Source: Leisingera sp. S132 (GTDB lineage Bacteria > Pseudomonadota > Alphaproteobacteria > Rhodobacterales > Rhodobacteraceae). From it: a DNA stretch of 64,000 bases. The translations under genes and the position numbers were made by a program. The stretch covers positions 1,052,001 through 1,116,000 of the forward strand of contig NZ_CP083553.1 in NCBI RefSeq assembly GCF_025144465.1, read 5' to 3'. Under the pieces are notes generated by a model. The model made no database searches and was not told the DNA's origin. It saw only the letters and a list, made by a program, of their open reading frames with translations. Each line of letters opens with the position of its first letter. Positions within the stretch are counted from its first letter, which is position 1. Of this stretch, positions 32,917 through 40,840 are shown one piece after another.

Positions 32917-32984
32917 GGCGCGGTCCCGCAAATCACTGATGCCTATGCCTGCGATCAAATCAGCAGATGCAGCCAGGGGATAGC

Positions 32985-33017
32985 TCAAAACCGTCAGCCG
33001 CCCGGTCCGGGTGCGGC
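32985..33017 (-). terminator. Probable terminator of the DUF1127-ccsR-like operon
   Basis: On the minus strand GCCG-CA-CCCGG pairs with CCGGG-CGGC around a one-base turn, a compact GC hairpin that is followed by TGACGGTTTTGAG. The T-run is short. It would end a transcript starting before the DUF1127 gene and running through the four hairpins. Confidence 0.4.
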
Positions 33018-33040
33018 AATACCTGTGCCGGAATCAAGAA

Positions 33041-33076
33041 ACGGCGGCGCCCAGGGAGGAGGAGGGGCACCGCCGT
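33041..33076 (-). ncRNA. CcsR-like small RNA hairpin, copy 4
   Basis: On the minus strand ACGGCGGTGC and GCGCCGCCGT form a 10-bp stem with one mismatch. The loop shows CTCCTCCTCCCT followed by GG. It is the last of four hairpins with the same loop sequence downstream of the DUF1127 gene. The CCTCC core can pair with Shine-Dalgarno-like GGAGG sequences, the feature that defines CcsR RNAs of R. sphaeroides. Confidence 0.7.
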
Positions 33077-33085
33077 TCTGTCAAA

Positions 33086-33117
33086 CACCGGGTATCAGGG
33101 AGGAGGAGACCCCGGTG
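33086..33117 (-). ncRNA. CcsR-like small RNA hairpin, copy 3
   Basis: On the minus strand CACCGGG and CCCGGTG form the stem, with CTCCTCCTCCCT exposed in an 18-base loop (GT before, GATA after). Confidence 0.7.
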
Positions 33118-33148
33118 ATCCAAACCCGGCTTTTGGCCGGTATAGGGT

Positions 33149-33182
33149 GCGGCGGCATCAGGGAGGAGGAGGATGCCGCCGC
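33149..33182 (-). ncRNA. CcsR-like small RNA hairpin, copy 2
   Basis: This is the most regular copy: a perfect 11-bp stem (GCGGCGGCATC with GATGCCGCCGC) holds a 12-base loop that is exactly CTCCTCCTCCCT. Confidence 0.75.
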
Positions 33183-33188
33183 AGAAGA

Positions 33189-33222
33189 CAGGCTCTTCTA
33201 AGGGAGGAGGAGAAGGAGCCTG
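33189..33222 (-). ncRNA. CcsR-like small RNA hairpin, copy 1
   Basis: On the minus strand CAGGCTC and GAGCCTG form the stem, extended by weaker pairs. The loop again contains CTCCTCCTCCCT. It begins 8 bases after the DUF1127 stop, so it lies in the same transcript. Confidence 0.7.
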
Positions 33223-33229
33223 ATCTCTA

Positions 33230-33439
33230 TCAGTTGTTCTCGTAGGCCGCCTGATAGGCGACGCGCTTGATTTCGGACCGGTTCAGGCCCAGGTCAGCCA
33301 GGTCGCGGGCGGTCAGCGCGGACAGCTCATTCACGGTCTGGCGGTACAGGCGGTAGCGGACGAATTTCACCAGCAGGCCATCCAGGAAGCCGAGCGGGGA
33401 TGCAAAGTTCACCGCGGAGATCTGTTGTGCTGCTGCCAT
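33230..33439 (-). CDS. DUF1127 protein, CcaF1-like
   Basis: A 69-residue protein with a C-terminal DUF1127 domain: FVRYRLYRQTVNELSALTARDLADLGLNRSEIKRVAYQAAYENN. The family is small, basic and arginine-rich. In R. sphaeroides the DUF1127 protein CcaF1, encoded just upstream of the sRNAs CcsR1-4, binds RNA and affects their processing; the same gene order is seen here. I chose the ATG at 33439 (MAAAQQISAV), with GGAACAG before it; a longer in-frame start is unlikely. In Rhodobacter the operon is driven by heat-shock sigma factors, and an RpoH-type promoter would be expected in 33440-33540, but I could not identify one firmly. Confidence 0.88.
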   Translation of the reverse strand: MAAAQQISAVNFASPLGFLDGLLVKFVRYRLYRQTVNELSALTARDLADLGLNRSEIKRVAYQAAYENN

Positions 33440-33547
33440 CGTTCTGTTCCTTCGTCTAACCGTCTCGTCGTGTGCCGCTGTGGCATTTCTTGAATGACAA
33501 TTTAAGGATATGCTGCGGATGCACAATCCCGCGCTTCGTCATTGCTG

Positions 33548-33748
33548 CTATGCGGCATATGCATGGGTGACGCAGGGTAGGCCTTTGTAATTGGACAAGA
33601 TTTTCGGCAGTCCGTTGCGCAGCTGTATAATTTCCGGGCAGGCCGCTGCGTGCAGCGCATAGGTCTTGCCGGTGCGGATTGACACATCCGCCGCCTTGCA
33701 GATGCGGCAAACGCGCAGTCCGGGTTCCCTGCGCGCCTGGGTGCACAT
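33548..33748 (-). CDS. Possible small protein with cysteine pair (doubtful)
   Basis: The gap between the DUF1127 gene and mrp (33440-33782) contains a 66-codon minus-strand frame with codon use like real genes here (mostly G or C in third positions). It contains the segment LRVCRICKAADVSIRTGKTY. There is no clear ribosome site before the ATG at 33748, and I know no relative. Without it, the gap holds only promoter sequence for the two divergent genes, including a TATAAT near 33631 on the plus strand. Confidence 0.25.
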   Translation of the reverse strand: MCTQARREPGLRVCRICKAADVSIRTGKTYALHAAACPEIIQLRNGLPKILSNYKGLPCVTHAYAA

Positions 33749-33782
33749 ATATATGGGCCGGATTTGACGCAGGAGAGCAGCA

Positions 33783-34847
33783 ATGAGTGTCACACAGGAA
33801 CAGATTCGCGCGGTGCTGGAACGGCTGGCGCTGCCGGACGGCGGCACTCTGGTGTCGCGCGACATGCTGCGGGCCCTGCGCATCGAGGGCGGCAGGGTAA
33901 GCTTTGTGATCGAGGCGCCAAGCCCTGAGGTCGCAAAACTGATGGAACCGCTGCGCAAGGCTGCCGAGGCCGCAGTGCTGTCTTTGGACGGCGTTGAAAC
34001 CGTCTCCGCCGCGCTGACGGCCCACGCGCCCCAGCAGCCCGCGCCCAGCCTCAAGGTCGGCGGCCACCCGAAGCCGCAGGCCGAACCGCTGAAGCCCGCG
34101 GGCGTCAAGCGCATCCTGGCCGTTGCCTCCGGCAAGGGCGGGGTGGGCAAATCCACCGTGTCCTCGAACCTCGCCGTGGCGCTGGCCCGCCAGGGCCGTA
34201 AGGTGGGCCTCTTGGATGCGGATATCTACGGCCCCTCGCAGCCCCGGATGATGGGCGCCAGCGGACGGCCTTCCAGCCCGGATGGCAAGATCATCGAGCC
34301 GCTGCACGCCCATGGCGTCACCCTGATGTCGATCGGCTTCATGGTCGATGACGCCAAGGCCGTGGTCTGGCGCGGCCCGATGCTGATGGGCGCGCTGCAG
34401 CAGATGCTGGGGCAGGTGAACTGGGGCGAACTGGACGTGCTGATCGTTGACCTGCCGCCCGGCACCGGCGATGTGCAGCTGACGCTCTGCACCAAGGCGG
34501 AGCTGTCCGGCGCCATCGTGGTTTCCACCCCGCAGGATGTGGCGCTGCTGGACGCACGCAAGGCGCTGGACATGTTTAACACTCTGAAGACCCCTGTGCT
34601 GGGGCTGATCGAGAATATGTCCTTCTTCACCTGTCCCGATTGCGGCAGCGAGCATCACATCTTTGGCCACGGCGGCGTCGCGGCTGAGGCAGAGGCCCTG
34701 GGCCTGCCGCTCCTGGGCGCCTTGCCGATTGATCTGGAAACCCGCCTGGCCGGCGACAGCGGCACGCCCATTGCGGCAGGGGAGGGGCCGATGGCCCAGG
34801 CCTATGCCCGCATTGCCGAAGGCCTGATCGGCGGCGGCATGGCCTGA
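33783..34847 (+). CDS. mrp: Mrp/NBP35 family Fe-S cluster carrier ATPase
   Basis: A 354-residue P-loop ATPase of the Mrp/ApbC type that carries [4Fe-4S] clusters to target enzymes. An N-terminal DUF59/MIP18-like domain (residues 1-90) is joined by a Pro-rich linker to the ATPase domain. The deviant Walker A motif is [11 protein letters not shown], switch regions include [12 protein letters not shown] and [14 protein letters not shown], and the bridging cysteines lie in [15 protein letters not shown]. The ATG at 33783 has CAGGAGAG upstream. A terminator follows, separating it from the long region before mraZ. Confidence 0.94.
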   Translation: MSVTQEQIRAVLERLALPDGGTLVSRDMLRALRIEGGRVSFVIEAPSPEVAKLMEPLRKAAEAAVLSLDGVETVSAALTAHAPQQPAPSLKVGGHPKPQAEPLKPAGVKRILAVASGKGGVGKSTVSSNLAVALARQGRKVGLLDADIYGPSQPRMMGASGRPSSPDGKIIEPLHAHGVTLMSIGFMVDDAKAVVWRGPMLMGALQQMLGQVNWGELDVLIVDLPPGTGDVQLTLCTKAELSGAIVVSTPQDVALLDARKALDMFNTLKTPVLGLIENMSFFTCPDCGSEHHIFGHGGVAAEAEALGLPLLGALPIDLETRLAGDSGTPIAAGEGPMAQAYARIAEGLIGGGMA

Positions 34848-34877
34848 GGCATTCACGCACGGAAAAAGCGTCCTGAC

Positions 34878-34905
34878 TGGCCCGCCGTTCTGGCGGGCCA
34901 TTTCC
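34878..34905 (+). terminator. Rho-independent terminator of mrp
   Basis: TGGCCCGCC and GGCGGGCCA form a 9-bp stem over a short GTTCT loop, followed by TTTCCTGTT. It lies about 30 bases after the mrp stop. Confidence 0.8.
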
Positions 34906-34950
34906 TGTTGAGGGCAGCGGGCTCGTTGCGCGCGGTCAAGCTGGCGCAGA

Positions 34951-35088
34951 TGGGGCGCGCGCGGGGAATGGGACTGCATGGCACTTGCTGCGCCGGGCGG
35001 GAACTCATGGGACGGCCGGGAAACCGCGGGCTGGCTGGGAAACCATGGGATCAGCGGGAAATCATGGGGGGCATGGGAAATCATGGCC
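34951..35088 (+). repeat. Phased array of (T/C)GGGA units, possible MraZ operator array
   Basis: From 34998 the pentamer (T/C)GGG(A/N) recurs with steps of 10, 9, 10, 9, 10, 9, 10, 9 and 10 bases (34998, 35008, 35017, 35027, 35036, 35046, 35055, 35065, 35074, 35084). Looser units in the same phase extend it left to about 34951. MraZ of E. coli binds TGGGN direct repeats spaced 10 bp apart at its own promoter, so the array may be an enlarged operator for mraZ, although it lies about 600 bases before that gene. No coding frame explains it. Confidence 0.6.
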
Positions 35089-35223
35089 CTCTCTCCGCAA
35101 AACACCCCTTGAAGTTGCGAATCACTGAGTGTTGAAACGCCTTTACGGAGCACTTTCAGCACTGCTGCCCGCTTTGGCGTGAGAACGTTAAGGGAACTTT
35201 TTGCTGTCTAATTGCCGGATCTG

Positions 35224-35247
35224 TGGAATCGCGGGAAACTATGGGAA
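35224..35247 (+). promoter_or_regulatory. MraZ-box-like element
   Basis: TGGA, CGGGA (35232) and TGGGA (35242) lie 8 and 10 bases apart in the forward direction. The segment GGGAAACTATGGGAA (35233-35247) reappears inverted, with one change, at 35413-35427. Confidence 0.5.
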
Positions 35248-35412
35248 AAAATTTCCCCCTGCAACTCGCATCTATATCTAGTGTTTGCGCTGGATTTATT
35301 CACTACAAGTTCCGAGTTTTGCCCAAATTGCGCCGCGAATCCTGTGAGGTTCCACGGAAACCCTGTCAAGGATTCGACACTTTCCCGCAGAAAACAGTTG
35401 CTAGCCCATCAA

Positions 35413-35427
35413 TTCCCATAGTATCCC
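35413..35427 (-). promoter_or_regulatory. Inverted copy of the MraZ-box-like element
   Basis: Read on the minus strand this is GGGATACTATGGGAA, 14 of 15 bases identical to the forward element at 35233-35247. It is 265 bases before the mraZ start and just upstream of the predicted leader RNA. Confidence 0.5.
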
Positions 35428-35429
35428 TT

Positions 35430-35645
35430 GTTCATCGAATGAGACGAGGGACGGGGCGCCAAACGACCCCAGAGCCAAAAACAAAACAAGCAGGTTTCAT
35501 ACAGGCCTTCGCTTTCATCGAACCAAGAGATCCGGCGCGCGGGCGAGCAGACATCCCCCCAGGTGGCGCGTGCAGTCGGACATCCCGCAAAGCGGGCCAA
35601 GGCGGCGGGTTGATCAGTGGCAGCAGATCAACCCGCCCCTTTTCA
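35430..35645 (+). ncRNA. UpsM-like leader RNA of the dcw cluster (approximate 5' end)
   Basis: In R. sphaeroides the dcw cluster has an unusually long 5' leader, and most transcripts stop early at a terminator before mraZ to give the sRNA UpsM. Here the leader likewise ends in a strong terminator (35604-35645) 48 bases before mraZ, preceded by a CCCGC-AAA-GCGGG hairpin (35584-35596). No protein frame in 35100-35690 is convincing. The 5' end is a guess, placed after the inverted element; I could not identify the promoter. Confidence 0.5.
35604..35645 (+). terminator. Leader terminator upstream of mraZ
   Basis: A perfect 12-bp stem (GGCGGGTTGATC with GATCAACCCGCC) closes a 10-base loop and is followed by CCTTTTC. 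Its place between the leader and mraZ means that readthrough must be allowed for the division genes to be expressed. Confidence 0.85.
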
Positions 35646-35692
35646 TTCTGGGGGACGGATTAACGCGAGGGACGCGCGAAAAGGACGGTAAA

Positions 35693-36196
35693 TTGGGCCG
35701 CAGGTTCAGAGGCGAAAGCCACCACAAGGTGGATACAAAGGGGCGGGTGTCGATACCGGCCTCCTTTCGCCGTGTGCTGGAGGCCGCCGACCCTAATTGG
35801 CAGCCCGGCCTGAACCCCGAACTGGTGATCGTCTACGGCGACCAGCGCCGCAAATTCCTTGAATGCTATACTATAGAGGCGATCGAGGAGGTCGACGCCA
35901 AGATCGACCAGCTCCCGCGCGGCTCAATGCAGCGCAAGATGCTGCAGCGCATGTTCCACGGCCAATCCTTCCCGACCAACGTGGACGAGACCGGCCGCCT
36001 GGTGCTGCCAGCCAAGCTGCGCCAGAAAATCGACCTTGAGGCAGAGGCATTTTTCATCGCCGCAGGCGACACCTTCCAGATCTGGAAGCCGGAAACCTAC
36101 GAGCAGGAAGAACTGGCTCAGGCCGAAGAGTGGATGGACGACCTGCCAGAAGGCTTCGATCCAATGGAATTCCTAGACGGCGCCGGGGGCGCTTAA
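35693..36196 (+). CDS. mraZ: Transcriptional regulator MraZ
   Basis: MraZ, 167 residues, is a DNA-binding regulator of the dcw cluster with two SpoVT/AbrB-like repeats. The first is KVDTKGRVSIPASFRRVLE and the second is NVDETGRLVLPAKLRQKIDL; each contains the (D)xxGR core. The start is a TTG at 35693: AAGGA lies 7 bases upstream and the protein then begins LGRRFRGE, as in relatives, while no ATG is near. The C-terminal tail is acidic (EEWMDDLPEGFDPMEF). It starts the cluster and is followed by rsmH after 3 bases. Confidence 0.93.
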   Translation: MGRRFRGESHHKVDTKGRVSIPASFRRVLEAADPNWQPGLNPELVIVYGDQRRKFLECYTIEAIEEVDAKIDQLPRGSMQRKMLQRMFHGQSFPTNVDETGRLVLPAKLRQKIDLEAEAFFIAAGDTFQIWKPETYEQEELAQAEEWMDDLPEGFDPMEFLDGAGGA

Positions 36197-36199
36197 GAC

Positions 36200-37192
36200 A
36201 TGACCCAGGACCAACAAGCTGCCAATGGTCCCCACATTCCGGTTCTTCTCCGCCCGCTGCTCGCAGCCGTGGCGCCGGTTTCGGGCCGCTGGCTTGACGG
36301 AACCTTCGGCGCCGGCGGCTATACCCGCGGCCTGCTGGAAGCCGGTGCAGAGCAGGTCATCGGCGTCGACCGTGACCCACTAGCCTTTGAACTTGCTAAA
36401 CCCTGGGCGGGGGAGTACGGCGACCGCCTGATCCTGCAGTCCGGCGTCTTCTCCCGCATGGATGAATACGCCCAGGACCTCGACGGTGTGGTGCTGGACC
36501 TTGGCGTCTCCTCTATGCAGCTGGATCTGGCCGAACGCGGCTTCTCCTTTATGAAGGACGGTCCGCTGGACATGCGGATGTCGCAGTCCGGCCCGTCTGC
36601 CGCCGACCTCATCGCAGAGCTGAGCGAGGCGCAGATCGCCGACATCCTGTTCCACTACGGCGAGGAGCGCGCCAGCCGCCGGATCGCCAAGGCGATTGTC
36701 AAAGAACGCGCGATCGAGCCGATCACCACCACCCTGCGCCTCGCGGGCATCATCGAGAGCTGCCTGCCGCGCCCCAAGCCCGGCCAGTCGCACCCCGCGA
36801 CCCGCAGCTTCCAAGGGCTGCGCATCGCGGTGAACGCCGAATATGACGAGCTGTTCGAGGGCCTACTGGCCGCTGAACGGGCGCTGAAGCCCGGCGGCCT
36901 GCTGGCCGTGGTCACCTTCCACTCGGTCGAGGACCGCATGGTCAAACGCTTCTTCCAGCACCGTGCAGGCAAGACCGGCCGCGCCAACCGCTATGCGCCG
37001 GAGCAGGCGGAAACACCCTCGCAATTCGAACTGGTCACCCGCAAGGCCGTGGGCCCGGACGATCAGGAGCTGGCCGAGAACCCCCGTTCCCGCTCCGCCC
37101 GCCTGCGGGTCGGACGCCGGACGGACGCCGCACCGGGGCCAATCTCGGCCAAGGAACTTGGAATGCCGCAGCTGAAAGAGGCGCGCAAATGA
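36200..37192 (+). CDS. rsmH: 16S rRNA (cytosine(1402)-N4)-methyltransferase
   Basis: RsmH (MraW), 330 residues, methylates N4 of C1402 in the decoding centre of the 30S subunit. The SAM-binding loop is [17 protein letters not shown], followed by [13 protein letters not shown] and [20 protein letters not shown]. The GPLDMRM and [12 protein letters not shown] segments are diagnostic. ATG at 36200 lies 3 bases after the mraZ stop, and the gene overlaps ftsL by 4 bases, so the three are coupled. Confidence 0.97.
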   Translation: MTQDQQAANGPHIPVLLRPLLAAVAPVSGRWLDGTFGAGGYTRGLLEAGAEQVIGVDRDPLAFELAKPWAGEYGDRLILQSGVFSRMDEYAQDLDGVVLDLGVSSMQLDLAERGFSFMKDGPLDMRMSQSGPSAADLIAELSEAQIADILFHYGEERASRRIAKAIVKERAIEPITTTLRLAGIIESCLPRPKPGQSHPATRSFQGLRIAVNAEYDELFEGLLAAERALKPGGLLAVVTFHSVEDRMVKRFFQHRAGKTGRANRYAPEQAETPSQFELVTRKAVGPDDQELAENPRSRSARLRVGRRTDAAPGPISAKELGMPQLKEARK

Positions 37193-37554
37193 AGACTTTG
37201 CTGTATGCCGCAACCTGCCTGGCCGTCTTCGGCCTCGCCTTCTGGGCCTACCGCGAAAACTACGCCACCCAGCAGGTGCTGAAAGACACCCGTGCGCTGC
37301 AGCGTGAAATCGGCGCTGCCCAGGTGCGTCTCAGCGTGCTGCGCGCTGAATGGGCCTATCTCAACCGCCCGCAGCGCCTGCGCGAGCTGGCAGAGATCAA
37401 CTTCGACAGCCTCGGCCTTTTGCCGCTGCGCCCGGACCAGTTCGGCCGCGTCGATGAGGTCTCCTACCCGGCGCCGCCGGAGCTGGAGATCGAAAACGAG
37501 GTTGAGGTCTCCGGCCTCAATGCCGGCCAGAACCCCGACGGGAGCCAGCCATGA
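37189..37554 (+). CDS. ftsL: Cell division protein FtsL
   Basis: A 121-residue bitopic protein placed exactly where FtsL is expected. One N-terminal helix ([18 protein letters not shown]) is followed by a periplasmic coiled-coil-prone segment ([44 protein letters not shown]). FtsL joins FtsB and FtsQ and activates septal synthesis by FtsWI. Sequence conservation is low in this family, so position and topology carry the call. It overlaps rsmH and ftsI by 4 bases each. Confidence 0.88.
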   Translation: MKTLLYAATCLAVFGLAFWAYRENYATQQVLKDTRALQREIGAAQVRLSVLRAEWAYLNRPQRLRELAEINFDSLGLLPLRPDQFGRVDEVSYPAPPELEIENEVEVSGLNAGQNPDGSQP

Positions 37555-39335
37555 TCCGCACGCCGCTCCGCCCGCTGGCCCGCATCCTTCACGCCCGCGC
37601 AAGCGGGGAAAACCCGGATGTGATCGAAGAGGAAAACATCAGCCTGCGCCACCATGAGATGCAGGTGCAGGCCCGCCAGCGCGCCGAGGGGCGGCTTCTG
37701 GTGCTGGGGTTGTTCTTTGTCTGTGCCTTTGGCGCCATCATCGCGCGGATGGGCATGACTGCCGTGTCGGAGCCTGCCGAACCCGTGGCCAGTGTCCCCG
37801 GCGCTGCCATCGCCGCTCAGCGCGCCGATATCGTCGACCGCAACGGCAGCCTGCTGGCCACCAACTTCGAGACCCATTCCCTTTACGCCCAGCCGCCGCA
37901 AATGATCGACCCCGTCGGCGCCGCGGAGAAACTGGTGGAGATCTTCCCGGACCTCGACCGCGAGCGCTTGATCAAGGACTTCACCGGAAAGCGCAAGTTC
38001 CTGTGGGTGAAGAAGAAAATCAGCCCGGAGCAGCTTCAGGCGGTGCATGACATCGGCGATCCCGGCCTGATGTTCGGCCCGCGCGAGATGCGGCTCTACC
38101 CCAACGGGAGCCTGGCCGCCCATGTTCTGGGCGGCGCTGGCTTCGGCAAGGAAGGCGTGAACGCGGCCGAGGTGATCGGCGTCGCCGGTGTCGAGCGCCA
38201 GTTCGACGACTACCTGCGCGACCCGGCCAATGCGGGCAAACCGCTGCAGCTGTCGCTCGATCTCACCGTGCAGGCGGCGGCGGAACAGGTGCTTTACGGC
38301 GGCATGAAGCTGATGAACGCCAAGGGCGCCACCTCGATCCTGATGGACGCCGACACGGGCGAGGTAATCTCGGTGGTCTCTTTCCCGGATTTTGATCCCA
38401 ACGACCGGCCGCGCCCGCCGACCTCAGGCTTTGACCCCTCCGACAGCCCGCTGTTCAACCGTGCGGTTCAGGGGGTGTATGAGCTTGGCTCCACCTTCAA
38501 GATCTTCACTGCTGCGCAGGCGATGGACCTGGGGCTGGTCAACGCCGACACCGTGATCGACACCCGCGGCCCGCTGCGCTGGGGCCGCTTTGCGATCCGC
38601 GATTTCCGTAACTACGGAAACGAAATGTCGGTAACTAAAATTATCGTCAAATCCTCCAACATCGGCACCGCGCGGCTGGCGCAGCAGATCGGGGTGGAGC
38701 GGCAGAAAAGCTTCCTCGACACCCTTGGCATGCTGGAGCCGACCCCGTTCGAGATTTCCGAGGCCGCAGGCGGCAAGCCGCTGCTGCCCGCCAACTGGTC
38801 AGAGCTGTCGGCGATGACCATCTCCTATGGCCATGGCATCTCCACCACGCCGATGCACCTGGCGGCGGGCTACGCGGCAGTGGCCAACGGCGGCCGCTAC
38901 GTGGCGCCGACGATTCTGAAACAGACCGCGCCGCAGCTGGGTCCGCGGGTGATGAGTGAGGCCTCCGCCGCCGCCGCGCGCAATATGTTGCGCAAGGTGG
39001 TCAGCGAAGGCACCGCGTCATTTGCCGAGGTCGAGGGCTATCAGGTAGGCGGCAAGACCGGCACCGCGGACAAGCCCAAGCCCCGCGGCGGTTATTACGA
39101 TGACAAGGTTATCGCCACTTTTGCCTCTATTTTCCCGGCACATGACCCCAAGTATGTGCTGATCGTGACGCTGGACGAACCCTCGATTATTGCCCATGGC
39201 GAAGAGCGCCGCACCGCAGGCTGGACCGCAACCCCGGTGGCGGCTGAGATGATCGGGCGCGTGGCACCCTTGCTGGGCCTGCGTCCGCAAGTTGAACCCG
39301 CAGAGGTGACTGGTATAACCCTCACCTCGAACTGA
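37551..39335 (+). CDS. ftsI: Septal peptidoglycan transpeptidase FtsI (PBP3)
   Basis: A class B penicillin-binding protein of 594 residues that cross-links septal peptidoglycan together with FtsW. An N-terminal helix (LLVLGLFFVCAFGAIIA, about 47-64) follows a short cytosolic tail. The pedestal domain contains RADIVDRNGSLLATN. The transpeptidase motifs are GSTFKIFTA (active-site serine near 311), SSN in KSSNIGTARLA and the KTGT box in GGKTGTADKPK near 500. ATG at 37551 overlaps the ftsL end. Confidence 0.96.
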   Translation: MIRTPLRPLARILHARASGENPDVIEEENISLRHHEMQVQARQRAEGRLLVLGLFFVCAFGAIIARMGMTAVSEPAEPVASVPGAAIAAQRADIVDRNGSLLATNFETHSLYAQPPQMIDPVGAAEKLVEIFPDLDRERLIKDFTGKRKFLWVKKKISPEQLQAVHDIGDPGLMFGPREMRLYPNGSLAAHVLGGAGFGKEGVNAAEVIGVAGVERQFDDYLRDPANAGKPLQLSLDLTVQAAAEQVLYGGMKLMNAKGATSILMDADTGEVISVVSFPDFDPNDRPRPPTSGFDPSDSPLFNRAVQGVYELGSTFKIFTAAQAMDLGLVNADTVIDTRGPLRWGRFAIRDFRNYGNEMSVTKIIVKSSNIGTARLAQQIGVERQKSFLDTLGMLEPTPFEISEAAGGKPLLPANWSELSAMTISYGHGISTTPMHLAAGYAAVANGGRYVAPTILKQTAPQLGPRVMSEASAAAARNMLRKVVSEGTASFAEVEGYQVGGKTGTADKPKPRGGYYDDKVIATFASIFPAHDPKYVLIVTLDEPSIIAHGEERRTAGWTATPVAAEMIGRVAPLLGLRPQVEPAEVTGITLTSN

Positions 39336-39352
39336 CACAGGTGAGGGCCGCC

Positions 39353-40840
39353 ATGAGCAGCAGCAGACCAGACCAGCCTCTGAGCCAATTGGGGCTGACC
39401 GCCCGCGGCGGCGCTGACCCGCAGATTTCCGGACTTGCGGTGGACAGCCGCGAAGTGCGCGAAGGCTTCCTGTTTGCCGCCCTTCCGGGCAGCCAGGTGC
39501 ATGGCGCCAAATTCATTCCCGGCGCGCTGGAGAAGGGCGCCGCCGCGATCCTGACCGACGCCGCAGGCGCAGGCATTGCCGCCAAGGTGCTGGACGAAAG
39601 CCACGCCGCCCTGGTGGTGGTCGAGGACCCGCGCCAGACGCTGGCCTATGCCGCGGCCTTGTGGTTCGGCGGCCAGCCGCAGACCGTGGTCGCGGTCACC
39701 GGCACCAACGGCAAGACTTCCGTGGCGACCTTCGTGCGCCAGATCTGGACCGAGCTGGGCCATGAGGCCGTCAACATGGGCACCACCGGCATCGAAGGTG
39801 CCTGGAGCTATCCGCTGGCCCATACCACGCCGGAACCCATTACCCTGCACCGCGCGCTGGCAGCAGCGGCAGAGGCGGGTGTGACACATGCTGCGATGGA
39901 GGCCTCCTCCCACGGTCTGGACCAGCGCCGTCTGGACGGGGTGCAGCTGGCCGCCGCCGGTTTCACCAATTTCACCCAGGACCACCTGGATTATCACGAG
40001 ACATTCGACGCCTATTTCGCCGCCAAGGCGGGCCTGTTCCGCCGGGTGCTGCCGGATGAGGGCGTGGCCGTCATCAACATGAACGACCCCCGCGGCGCCG
40101 AGATGCGCGCGGTGGCCGCCGGCCGCGGGCAGGAGGTGATTTCCGTGGGCCGCGGCCTGGGCGATCTGAACCTGATGGGGATGCGCTATGATGGCACCGG
40201 CCAGGACGTGCGGTTCTCCTGGCATGACAAACCGTACCAGGTGCGGCTGAACCTCATCGGCGGCTTCCAGGCGGAAAACGTTCTGCTGGCTTGCGGGCTG
40301 GTGATTGCCGGCGGCGAGGATCCGGAGCGGGTGTTTGAGGCCCTGCCGCATCTGACCACCGTGCGCGGGCGGATGCAGCTGGCGGCGTCGCGCGACAATG
40401 GCTCTGCCGTGTTTGTCGACTACGCCCATACGCCCGATGCCGTTGCCAGCGCCATCAAGGCCCTGCGCCCGCATGTGCTGGGCCGGCTGATTGCCATTGT
40501 GGGCGCCGGCGGCGACCGCGACACCACCAAGCGGCCCCTGATGGGGCAGGCGGCGCATGAGAATGCAGACGTCGTGATCGTCACCGACGACAACCCCCGG
40601 AGCGAAGACCCTGCCATCATCCGCGCCGCGGTCAAGGGCGGCGCACCGGACTGTATCGAGATCGGCGACCGCGCCGAGGCGATCCTGCGCGGCGCGGATA
40701 TGCTGCAGGCCGGCGATGCGCTGATCGTCTGCGGCAAGGGCCATGAGACCGGCCAGACCGTGGGCGACACGGTGCTGCCGTTTGATGACGTGGAGCAGGC
40801 CAGCATTGCCGTGGCAGCACTGGACGGGAGGATCGCATGA
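39353..40840 (+). CDS. murE: UDP-MurNAc-tripeptide synthetase (meso-DAP adding)
   Basis: MurE, 495 residues, adds the third amino acid to the peptidoglycan precursor stem. The P-loop is AVTGTNGKTSVATF near residue 118, and the substrate-specificity motif DNPR (VTDDNPRSEDP near 408) indicates meso-diaminopimelate rather than lysine. EASSHGLDQRRL and FTNFTQDHLDYH are family signatures. The ATG at 39353 is preceded by GGTGAGG; a GTG at 39341 is also in frame. It overlaps murF by 4 bases. Confidence 0.96.
   Translation: MSSSRPDQPLSQLGLTARGGADPQISGLAVDSREVREGFLFAALPGSQVHGAKFIPGALEKGAAAILTDAAGAGIAAKVLDESHAALVVVEDPRQTLAYAAALWFGGQPQTVVAVTGTNGKTSVATFVRQIWTELGHEAVNMGTTGIEGAWSYPLAHTTPEPITLHRALAAAAEAGVTHAAMEASSHGLDQRRLDGVQLAAAGFTNFTQDHLDYHETFDAYFAAKAGLFRRVLPDEGVAVINMNDPRGAEMRAVAAGRGQEVISVGRGLGDLNLMGMRYDGTGQDVRFSWHDKPYQVRLNLIGGFQAENVLLACGLVIAGGEDPERVFEALPHLTTVRGRMQLAASRDNGSAVFVDYAHTPDAVASAIKALRPHVLGRLIAIVGAGGDRDTTKRPLMGQAAHENADVVIVTDDNPRSEDPAIIRAAVKGGAPDCIEIGDRAEAILRGADMLQAGDALIVCGKGHETGQTVGDTVLPFDDVEQASIAVAALDGRIA

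Noticed and set aside
33679-33708. TTGACA at 33679 as a -35 box for mrp
   Set aside because: No -10-like hexamer occurs 16-18 bases downstream; the TATAAT further upstream is not matched to it.
34998-35088. Phased GGGA units considered as a CRISPR array
   Set aside because: Units recur every 9-10 bases with no 25-40 base repeats or unique spacers, and no cas genes are present.
33456-35162. A 568-codon minus-strand frame opposite mrp
   Set aside because: It mirrors the third-position GC bias of mrp; no ribosome site or domain.
35223-35663. A 146-codon plus-strand frame in the region before mraZ
   Set aside because: It runs through the inverted element and the leader terminator, has no ribosome site and lacks the codon bias of neighbouring genes.
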